Below are positions 57,569 to 64,000 of a stretch of DNA of 64,000 nt, piece after piece. The notes below the pieces were generated by a model, which saw only the letters and a program-made list of their open reading frames with translations, was not told where the DNA came from and did not search any database. The DNA lies in contig JAKQNR010000024.1 of NCBI GenBank assembly GCA_029565685.1, forward strand, positions 248,001-312,000, in the 5' to 3' direction. The stretch is from a bacterium (GTDB taxonomy: Bacteria > Zhuqueibacterota > Zhuqueibacteria > Residuimicrobiales > Residuimicrobiaceae). Position numbers and translations under genes: made by a program. Each line of letters starts with the position of its first letter. The first letter of the stretch is position 1.

Positions 57569-58867
57569 TCAGGGATGGGCTTTTATCCCATGGATTGTAA
57601 TTTTACGCACCAGCACGGCCTTGCGCTGGTTCCCCTGCTCATCCTTATACTGAAAATCGCAATAGGCCAGCAAAAGTTGATTGGAGCCGATGGGCAGCAT
57701 GCTTGTATATCCATCCGTACTGGCCTCTCGGTTGTGTGGATCGCTCTTCAGCAGGCAGACGGGATCGGTCCACTCACGGCCGGTCCCGTCCAGAGAGAAC
57801 GTCAACCAGATGCCCGGACGGCCATAGGTAAGCGCCAGTACGCCGCACTCCAGGGGAGTGAGGCAGGGCATCACGCCGAAATGGCCGAGCCGGTCGAGGC
57901 TGACCGGTTTTTCCCACGTCTCCCCACGGTCTTGGGAAAAGGTGATCATCATGGAAACTTGACGATGGTCGCTCCGCCGCAAGACGCACACCAGCTCCCC
58001 GTTTTTTGTTTGCGCAAGCATCGGTTCGGTCATCGGGTGGATTCCCTGCTCATCCACCGCAATGGTGGACCGCCGCCGCCAACTCCGGCCGTTGTCATTT
58101 GAAACCATACAGGATACGGACCAATGAGGCGGTACCGCGCCATCCGCCAGTAAATAGTTGGTACGATAATCAGCGTATAAAAGTTCGTTGCCGACCAGTA
58201 ACGGCGGGCGTTCAAAGGTGGTGCGGGCCACCAGAGGGCTTTCCTCGCTTTCCGCCAGAGTCCAGATCAGTGCATCTGTGCTGTCGTATCGCACCATGTC
58301 CGGTTGCCAACGCTTGGATTCAGGAGACCAGCGTACCGCAGTCATGTTCACAAAAAAATCTTTTATCGGCACGGGGCAGTCGGCCAGACGGTAGAAATAG
58401 TACCCTGTGTAAGAAAAGACCTTGGCCAACGGATTGGGCAGAGTCAAGTCGGCGTGCTTGATATTGATCGGCACGGCTGACGGCAGGCAGAGATAGTGCC
58501 CATCGAACAGTGGACAGGACAATCCATTCGCCGGCAATCCCTCAGCGGCGAAGGGTTGCCAGCTCGTGCCCAGGTCTGCGGAGATGAACGTCGGCGAGGC
58601 CATGCCGTAAGCTTTGACGGCGTCGGCGCCCACGTGATAGCGGAGTAGGATTTTCCCCTCCGGGTAGGGGGAGATGGAGACAAATTGATGATAGCCCCAT
58701 CTTTTTTCGTTCACCTGGGAGGTGGAGACGACGACCGGTGCGTCGAGAGTGGCGTACACCCCTTGTGCGAGGGTCACTGTTTTCGCTTCTCGCGATGTGC
58801 TGGTGCACAGCAGTCCATTGATACAGAGTGACAATCCGAATAGAATGGCGGGATGTTTTGTTTTCAT
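57569..58867 (-). CDS. Sialidase-like (BNR/Asp-box) exported glycosidase
   Basis: 432 aa with an N-terminal signal sequence ending near residue 25 (possible lipoprotein Cys at LLC). Asp-box repeats of beta-propeller sialidases: SADLGTSW, SNDNGRSW, SQDRGETW and a variant SLDGTGREW. Arg residues for carboxylate binding are present but not confirmed as a triad. Releases or binds a terminal sugar from an extracellular glycan (inferred). Same strand as the sulfatase, 28 nt away. Confidence 0.75.
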   Translation of the reverse strand: MKTKHPAILFGLSLCINGLLCTSTSREAKTVTLAQGVYATLDAPVVVSTSQVNEKRWGYHQFVSISPYPEGKILLRYHVGADAVKAYGMASPTFISADLGTSWQPFAAEGLPANGLSCPLFDGHYLCLPSAVPINIKHADLTLPNPLAKVFSYTGYYFYRLADCPVPIKDFFVNMTAVRWSPESKRWQPDMVRYDSTDALIWTLAESEESPLVARTTFERPPLLVGNELLYADYRTNYLLADGAVPPHWSVSCMVSNDNGRSWRRRSTIAVDEQGIHPMTEPMLAQTKNGELVCVLRRSDHRQVSMMITFSQDRGETWEKPVSLDRLGHFGVMPCLTPLECGVLALTYGRPGIWLTFSLDGTGREWTDPVCLLKSDPHNREASTDGYTSMLPIGSNQLLLAYCDFQYKDEQGNQRKAVLVRKITIHGIKAHP

Positions 58868-58895
58868 CTTTTTTTATTCCAGCGATTACGCTTCC

Positions 58896-60395
58896 TTAAA
58901 TCTGAACCGCATCCTTCTCGTTTTTCTGCCAGGTTTCGATCATCCGGCGCAAGCGTGCGATCTCTTTTTTATACCCAACCGCTGTATAGAGGTTGGTTGT
59001 TTCATATGGATCCTGCTGTAGATTGAACAGCTGATGTTTATCGCTCCGCGCCAGACAAAGCTTCCAACCCTCTTGGGTAATGACCGTGCGTATGGGGACG
59101 TTGTGAACGCGCATCGCCTCCTGGTCGCTGACGCCGAGATGGCCGACCGGCGCTCGTCCTTCTGCGCCGTTCCACTGGATGAAAACAGGTTCCTGGGCGG
59201 GACGACCGTTGCGCAGGATGGGAAGCAGGTTTTTGCCCGGCAGCTCTGTGCGGCGGCCCAGCAGCGCCAGTAAGGTGGGCGCCAGATCGATGTGGCTGAA
59301 ACGGCCGGGGGCGCGGTGGTGACGGCGTCCCCACGACGGAACGCGCATAAGCCACGGCACAGCGATGGATTCTTCATACATCACCGTCTTGGCCAACAGC
59401 TGATGGCTGCCCATCATGTCCCCATGATCGCTGGTAAAGACAACCACGGTGTGGTCGGCCAGCTGCAGCCGTTCCAGTTCGGCGAGGATGGCGCCGACGC
59501 TGCGGTCCACCAGCGAGACCAGTCCATAGTAGCGCGCCATCAACGTGCGCCAGCCTTTTTCGCTTTTCAGGTCATGGCCGCCGAAACCCTGCTGCAGGTA
59601 CTGCTCGCGCAGCAGACGATAACGCAATGGTTCATTTTCTTCCAGCGGATCATAAAAATTTTCCGGCAACGGGATGGAATGGGGATCATAAAGATCGTTC
59701 AGCGGTCCGTAGAAGGGCATATGCGGTTCGAGAAAGTTGACGCACAATATAAACGGATCGCGCCGATGGCGTTGGAGAAAATCGATGGCGTGCGCCGCCA
59801 GAAAAGCGGGTTTACCGTGCTCCATCGGCAGCTTGCTGGCAAAATCACGGCTGTAGTAACCGTCCACGGCGTCCGGCTCATACGCCAGCCCATGCAAATA
59901 GTTCCAATAGCTGCTGCGCAGGGATTTGTCCCGATGCGCGCGGTAATATTTTCGATAACCATCCTCAATGCTGACCCATTCCTCAAACCCGTGTTGAGCA
60001 AAGATTTCATCGCCTAAATGCCACTTGCCCATGTAGCCGGTGCGATAGTCGGAATCATGGAGCAGCTCGGGCAAACAGGCTATGGAATCGGGCAGGAGTA
60101 GGTTATTGGCCGTACAGCTGTGCTGATGCGGCCAAAGGCCGGTCATGGCGGTAGCGCGCGATGGGGTGCAGACCGGTTGGCTGACATAGGCGTGCTCCAA
60201 CACCAAGCTTTCATGAGCCAGCTGGTCGAGGTGCGGCGTCTGGATCCACGAATTGCCATAGACCGCCAGGGTGTCGCGCCGTTGTTCGTCGGTCCAGAGA
60301 AAAAGCAGATTGGGTTTATCCTTTCTGCTGCAGGCGAGGATATACGGGGCTGAAAACAGCGCCGCGCTGTTCCTGAGAAACGTGCGTCGGTTCAT
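58896..60395 (-). CDS. Exported sulfatase
   Basis: 499 aa. Signal MNRRTFLRNSAALFSAPYILAC looks like a Tat signal plus lipobox Cys. Formylglycine motif CTPSR with Cys76, so it is a Cys-type sulfatase. Metal residues in LFLWTDEQRRD and FTSDHGDMMGSHQ. Removes sulfate from a glycan or other ester. A maturase (FGE or anSME) must be encoded elsewhere. Pairs with the sialidase-like gene. Confidence 0.9.
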   Translation of the reverse strand: MNRRTFLRNSAALFSAPYILACSRKDKPNLLFLWTDEQRRDTLAVYGNSWIQTPHLDQLAHESLVLEHAYVSQPVCTPSRATAMTGLWPHQHSCTANNLLLPDSIACLPELLHDSDYRTGYMGKWHLGDEIFAQHGFEEWVSIEDGYRKYYRAHRDKSLRSSYWNYLHGLAYEPDAVDGYYSRDFASKLPMEHGKPAFLAAHAIDFLQRHRRDPFILCVNFLEPHMPFYGPLNDLYDPHSIPLPENFYDPLEENEPLRYRLLREQYLQQGFGGHDLKSEKGWRTLMARYYGLVSLVDRSVGAILAELERLQLADHTVVVFTSDHGDMMGSHQLLAKTVMYEESIAVPWLMRVPSWGRRHHRAPGRFSHIDLAPTLLALLGRRTELPGKNLLPILRNGRPAQEPVFIQWNGAEGRAPVGHLGVSDQEAMRVHNVPIRTVITQEGWKLCLARSDKHQLFNLQQDPYETTNLYTAVGYKKEIARLRRMIETWQKNEKDAVQI

Positions 60396-60461
60396 CCGGC
60401 CTCCAATCGATTCAGCGGGTAGGCGGGGGGAAGAGGGCGTTGACGATAAACCCGCTGAGGG

Positions 60462-61301
60462 TTATAGCAGCTGCCGGCAGATCTCGGTCAGCAAACTCGC
60501 CAAGCGGTCGGCTGCTCTGTGGGCTGTGTCTGTCACTTCTTCATGGGTTAATTTCTTTTTACTGATGCCGGTGCCGGGATTGGTGATCAGCGAAAGGCCC
60601 AGCACGCGGAGATGGCGCTGACGGGCGGCGATCACTTCCGGAACCGTGGACATGGAGACCGCATCGCCGCCGAGCTTTTGCAGCATTTTTACTTCCGCGG
60701 CGGTCTCATAGGCCGGTCCGGCCATCCAGCAAAAAACGCCCTGTTGCAGTGGAATCTGCAGGTGGCGTCCAGCGGCCAGGGCGATTTGGATCAACTCTGG
60801 ATCATAACACTGGTACATATCGGGAAAGCGCGGGCCCATTAGATTTTCCGGCCGACCGATCAGCGGATTGCCGAAGGCGCAGTTCATTTGGTCGGTGATG
60901 ATCATCAAATCGCCGGCCTGGTAAGAAGGATTCAGTGCGCCGCTGGCAGTAGTGATGATCAGGGTTGTAATGCCCAGACTCGCCAGCAGATGCACGGGAT
61001 AGGTCACTTGCTCCAGGGTATAGCCTTCATAATAATGGATGCGGCCTTGGACGCCGATGAGGGGGGTGTTCTCCAGCTTGCCGATGAACCAACGGCCATG
61101 GTGGCTGGGCACGGTCGAACGCGGGTAATGCGGAATATCAACGGTGTTAAGGATGACCGGATCGCGGATGGCCTCTGCAAACCTGCCCATGCCGGAACCC
61201 ATGATGACTGCGACAGAGGGGGGGACGCCCAATCCCATAGTCTGGAGATAGGCGACGGACTCGAGGATTTTTTGTTTAAGCAAAAGGGCCATGGCGTTCA
61301 A
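60462..61301 (-). CDS. punA: Purine nucleoside phosphorylase
   Basis: 279 aa, trimeric type. SVAVIMGSGMGRFAEAI, VPSHHGRWFIGKLE, GRIHYYEGYT, the purine-site FCWMAGPAYETAAEV and late SLITNPGTG are visible. Cleaves inosine/guanosine-type nucleosides with phosphate. Last gene of the minus-strand salvage run. Confidence 0.93.
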   Translation of the reverse strand: MNAMALLLKQKILESVAYLQTMGLGVPPSVAVIMGSGMGRFAEAIRDPVILNTVDIPHYPRSTVPSHHGRWFIGKLENTPLIGVQGRIHYYEGYTLEQVTYPVHLLASLGITTLIITTASGALNPSYQAGDLMIITDQMNCAFGNPLIGRPENLMGPRFPDMYQCYDPELIQIALAAGRHLQIPLQQGVFCWMAGPAYETAAEVKMLQKLGGDAVSMSTVPEVIAARQRHLRVLGLSLITNPGTGISKKKLTHEEVTDTAHRAADRLASLLTEICRQLL

Positions 61302-61343
61302 GCAGATTGTTTTTGCGGCGCCTGTTGAAGGCGGGGTTTAGGA

Positions 61344-61934
61344 TTATTTTACATCCTCACCGACGTCCGTGGACTCTTCATACACTCTATGGCAGAAGCG
61401 GCAGCGCGCCTCATAGATCTCTGCAGCGCCGACCACCACCCGTTTTGAATCGTGGCTCAGCCTCTGTGTTCGGTTGGCCGGGTTGCCGCATTTAACGCAG
61501 ATGGCCAGCGTCTTGTGGATGTCCTCGGCCACTGCGAGCAGTTGCGGAATTGGCTCGAACGGTTTGCCGGTGTAATCCTGGTCTAGGCCGGCGACGATCA
61601 CTCGTTTGCCGGAATCAGCCAGTTTCTGGCACACCTCCACCAGCTCCAGTCCGAAAAATTGCGCCTCATCAATGCCGATCACCGCAGCGTCGCCGGCTTT
61701 TTCCAGGATTTCCCGGGCCGAGCTTACCGTGATAGAGGGCAGCTTGAGAGAGCTGTGCGAAACAATATGCTCGACGGAATACCGGTCATCGATGGCCGGT
61801 TTAAAGATGGCGGTCTTTAATTTGGCGATCTCGGCGCGCTTAAGTCGGCGGATCAACTCTTCGGTTTTGCCGCTGAACATGCTGCCGCAAATCACCTCGA
61901 TCCAACCAATCCCTTTGGCGATGGTATTCAGCAT
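61344..61934 (-). CDS. tdk: Thymidine kinase
   Basis: 196 aa from ATG 61934 with AGGAAG upstream; a longer frame to 61979 has no better site. Type II: P-loop [22 protein letters not shown] and two Cys pairs, CVKCG and CRFCH, binding zinc. Phosphorylates thymidine/deoxyuridine. Confidence 0.95.
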   Translation of the reverse strand: MLNTIAKGIGWIEVICGSMFSGKTEELIRRLKRAEIAKLKTAIFKPAIDDRYSVEHIVSHSSLKLPSITVSSAREILEKAGDAAVIGIDEAQFFGLELVEVCQKLADSGKRVIVAGLDQDYTGKPFEPIPQLLAVAEDIHKTLAICVKCGNPANRTQRLSHDSKRVVVGAAEIYEARCRFCHRVYEESTDVGEDVK

Positions 61935-61984
61935 AATTGTTCTTCCTGGTGAGATTTTTTTACAGCGGTTCCCCGCCACACGGG

Positions 61985-62596
61985 CTAAGTGGGCAACTTG
62001 AGCAAAATTTTATCTATCGTCAACGCGCTTTCCTCTTCGCCCGAAACCACTAGGTCCGCGTGCACCCGGCTGGGGAACACATGGCGCAAATACATAGGGC
62101 GCACCGTAGCCAAATATTGGTCGATGACCGATTGGACGGAACGGCCCCGGCTGGTGGTGTCGCGCTGCAACCGCCGAATAAAGCAGAGGTCCATGGCGGT
62201 GTCGACAAAGATTTTAAGATCCAGCAACGGCAACAGCTCTGACACGGCGAGAAGCAGAATGCCGTCGAGAATGATCCAGTCGGAGGGCGACACCTTTACG
62301 GTCTCAGGTCTGCGATTGTGCGTGGTGAAATCATACAAAGGATGTTCGACGCTGTGGCCGTCGCTAAGGGCCTGCAGATGGCGGATGAGAAGAGTAAATT
62401 CTATGGCTTTCGGATCGTCATAGTTGATCCCTTGTCGTTGTTCGAACGTCAGGTCCGAACGGTCGCGATAATAATAGTCCTGTGAAAGCAGCAGCGGCCG
62501 GCGATCATGCAGCGCAGCAACCAGCCGCTCCGCCAGAAAGGTTTTGCCTGAACCGGAGCCGCCGGCAACCGCGATGATATAGGGCTTACGTCTCAT
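61985..62596 (-). CDS. udk: Uridine kinase
   Basis: 203 aa. P-loop [23 protein letters not shown] and [21 protein letters not shown] lid region. Phosphorylates uridine and cytidine. Its start overlaps the cdd stop by 4 nt. Confidence 0.93.
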   Translation of the reverse strand: MRRKPYIIAVAGGSGSGKTFLAERLVAALHDRRPLLLSQDYYYRDRSDLTFEQRQGINYDDPKAIEFTLLIRHLQALSDGHSVEHPLYDFTTHNRRPETVKVSPSDWIILDGILLLAVSELLPLLDLKIFVDTAMDLCFIRRLQRDTTSRGRSVQSVIDQYLATVRPMYLRHVFPSRVHADLVVSGEEESALTIDKILLKLPT

Positions 62597-62985
62597 TGTA
62601 AAAATCCTTCGTCGAACGCATGCGGCAACAGCTCCTGAAGCGTCCAGATCTGAAATTCATCTTCAGCAGCGAGGACGACTTTAATGTTTTTAGCGTAATC
62701 CCACAGCGCCTGGCGGCAAGCGCCGCAGGGCGGGCACAAGGGCGGTTTGGGCGTGGCGATGGCAATCGCCTGGAATTCCGTGACGCCCTCAGAGAGCGCC
62801 TTGGCCAGCGCCACGCGCTCCGCGCACAGGGTGAGTCCATAGGAGCTGGATTCGATATTGCAGCCGGTAAAGATCGATCCATCTTTGGCCAGCAGGGCTG
62901 CACCCACGGGAAATCCGGAGTAGGTTGCTTGAGCCCGAAGGATCGCCTGCTTGGCGTGAGCTATGAGACCGGCATAGAGGGACAA
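62593..62985 (-). CDS. cdd: Cytidine deaminase
   Basis: 130 aa, TTG start with AGGAGG and an ideal 5-nt spacing. Zinc motifs CAERVAL and PPCGACRQAL with the catalytic Glu; short homotetrameric type. First gene of the cdd-udk-tdk-punA salvage run. Confidence 0.95.
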   Translation of the reverse strand: MSLYAGLIAHAKQAILRAQATYSGFPVGAALLAKDGSIFTGCNIESSSYGLTLCAERVALAKALSEGVTEFQAIAIATPKPPLCPPCGACRQALWDYAKNIKVVLAAEDEFQIWTLQELLPHAFDEGFLQ

Positions 62986-63001
62986 AAGCGCCTCCTAAAA
63001 A

Positions 63002-63028
63002 AAATCCAAGTCAAAGCGACTTGGATTT
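63002..63028 (-). terminator. Rho-independent terminator after ssb
   Basis: Perfect 11-bp stem AAATCCAAGTC / GACTTGGATTT with loop AAAGC. Minus-strand reading gives a T run after the stem. It separates ssb from the salvage genes downstream on the same strand. Confidence 0.85.
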
Positions 63029-63095
63029 AAGGTAAGAAAATAACCGTTCAATGCAAATGATTTATTGCACCACGGCCGAGGCGGCCCGACGGAGC

Positions 63096-63539
63096 TTAGA
63101 AGGGCAGGTCGTCCACATCCGCTGGCAAGGGTTCGCTGAAATTCGCTTCCCCGACGGCTGGCGGCGGTTCATGGCTGACTGGCTCGCGATCGCCCTTGGC
63201 TTCGAGGAACTGAATCGAATCCGCCTGGACCTCTGTGGCATAACGCTTGTTGCCGTCCTTGTCGTTCCAGGAACGGGTCACCAGCTTGCCCTCCACATAG
63301 ATGCGGTGTCCCTTTTTGCAGTATTGGCCCACCAGCTCGGCTTGTTTGCGCCACACCACCACCCGGTTCCATTCGGTCTGCTCCTGTATTTTACCGTCCT
63401 GATCCTTGTAAGAGGTGTTGGTTGCCACGCTCAGAGTGGCCACCGCCGCTCCGGAAGGGGTGTATTTCACCTCCGGATCCTGGCCGAGCCGGCCGATAAG
63501 CATGACTTTGTTCAAGGTGCCTTTACTGTCGTACGCCAT
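63096..63539 (-). CDS. ssb: Single-stranded DNA-binding protein
   Basis: 147 aa from ATG 63539 with GGAGGTGT upstream; an in-frame extension to 63620 is unsupported. OB-fold with LNKVMLIGRLGQDPEVKYTPSG, WNRVVVWRKQAELV and KGHRIYVEGKL. The acidic C-terminal tail ends DVDDLPF, the protein-interaction tip. Sits with a promoter and terminator of its own. Confidence 0.96.
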   Translation of the reverse strand: MAYDSKGTLNKVMLIGRLGQDPEVKYTPSGAAVATLSVATNTSYKDQDGKIQEQTEWNRVVVWRKQAELVGQYCKKGHRIYVEGKLVTRSWNDKDGNKRYATEVQADSIQFLEAKGDREPVSHEPPPAVGEANFSEPLPADVDDLPF

Positions 63540-63591
63540 GACACACCTCCATATGAGATAATAGTTTGAAAGGAGCAGTGACCCTAAGTTC

Positions 63592-63621
63592 AGTCTACAA
63601 AGAAATATTAAATTTGTCAAG
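63592..63621 (-). promoter_or_regulatory. Sigma-70-like promoter for ssb
   Basis: Minus strand TTGACA (63621-63616), 18-nt spacer, TAGACT (63597-63592), about 53 nt before the ssb ATG. The 63540-63731 region between the divergent ssb and ParB-like genes is otherwise AT-rich without features. Confidence 0.6.
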
Positions 63622-63731
63622 CGGTATTTAACGAAACGCTGATTTCTTGGCTCTGAACTCGGAAAAGTGTTTCAAGTGAGCGGAAAGTTATGTAAATTTA
63701 TCGTTAAATGAAACAATTTTTGGAAAAAGCC

Positions 63732-64000
63732 ATGAATGGGTACCGGTTTGTCCTTGTCCCCGTAGCAGAGATCGCCGCAGAGGATGAAACCTTTCGTGTT
63801 GCGCTGGATCCGCCGGAGGCGTCACTACGCGCCAGCGTGGCGGCGCATGGGCTGCTGCAGCCGTTGCGGCTGCAACTACGCGCCGACGGCCGCTACAGGC
63901 TGGTCTCCGGATTTAAACGTTTTCATCTGGTGCATGAGCTTGGCTGGGAACAGGTTCCGGCCTTGGTGGTGAGCGAACGGCAAAACGATCTGGCTCTTTA
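63732..64000 (+). CDS. ParB/Spo0J N-terminal-domain protein (3' truncated by window end)
   Basis: About 90 residues before the window ends; no stop is reached. ATG 63732 has GGAA 8-10 nt upstream; ATG 63708 in the same frame is an alternative. AAHGLLQPLRLQLRADGRYRLV then SGFKRFHLVHELGWEQVPALVV matches the ParB/Srx nuclease-like fold (GLxQPLxV, GxRRxxAxxxLG). Could be chromosomal ParB or a free-standing ParB-N protein; the fragment does not tell. Confidence 0.72.
   Translation, partial: MNGYRFVLVPVAEIAAEDETFRVALDPPEASLRASVAAHGLLQPLRLQLRADGRYRLVSGFKRFHLVHELGWEQVPALVVSERQNDLAL

Overview
The window is about 64 kb of dense Gram-negative bacterial chromosome. LPS-core glycosyltransferases, an LpxL-type acyltransferase and a BamA-family outer-membrane barrel imply an outer membrane. 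The mixture of DUF4388 two-component proteins, DUF6599/DUF362, YfhO, sulfatase/sialidase and group 4 hydrogenase genes suggests an anaerobic or facultative member of the FCB radiation (Calditrichota/KSB1-like). That taxonomic guess is inference only. No rRNA, tRNA, insertion sequence, phage gene or CRISPR array was seen. Layout: 1-4.3 kb gyrB (5' truncated) and gyrA; 4.4-5.6 kb an unrecognised helical protein; 5.7-8.4 kb a patatin/POTRA/beta-barrel protein (minus strand); 8.4-11.2 kb bioY, a GlcNAc-type kinase and anmK; 11.2-14.4 kb minus-strand small membrane proteins and a ribbon-helix-helix/sat/cysC sulfate-activation operon; 14.5-19.0 kb yfhO, a histidine kinase and an SDR; 19.0-26.3 kb a minus-strand envelope run (two heptosyltransferase-like GT9 enzymes, LpxL-like acyltransferase, Sua5, DUF3108, a deoxyhypusine-synthase-like protein, a membrane-anchored metallopeptidase); 26.4-31.4 kb two DUF4388 regulators and adenine deaminase. 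The centrepiece is 31.7-53.6 kb, a plus-strand run of hydrogenase genes followed by sensory genes. It encodes a Hyf/Hyc-like group 4 membrane [NiFe] hydrogenase (large and small subunits, HyfC-, HyfE- and HyfH-like subunits, three antiporter-like subunits), a maturation protease, sulfhydrogenase beta- and gamma-like electron-transfer subunits, and a formate-dehydrogenase-like molybdopterin protein whose Cys/Sec and His active-site residues are replaced. The large subunit is one reading frame interrupted by an in-frame TGA exactly at the second cysteine of the L1 nickel-binding motif (R-I-C-G-I-TGA). A perfect 7-bp hairpin with a G-first loop starts 10 nt after the TGA, with its loop 17 nt downstream. 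This is best read as selenocysteine plus a bacterial SECIS element, at a bridging-ligand position rather than the known L2 position of [NiFeSe] enzymes. Next comes a sensory module: two [FeFe]-hydrogenase-like H-domain histidine kinases (HydS-like, lacking the proton-relay Cys), four receiver-domain proteins (one carrying a C-terminal membrane helix, one fused to PAS and a kinase), a DRTGG-like protein and a rubrerythrin-like protein. I infer that it senses H2 or redox state and tunes the hydrogenase. The right end (53.6-64 kb) holds a DUF6599/DUF362 pair, an SSS symporter, a sialidase-like and a sulfatase gene (sulfated-glycan use), a nucleoside-salvage run (cdd, udk, tdk, punA), ssb, and a ParB-like gene cut by the window edge.
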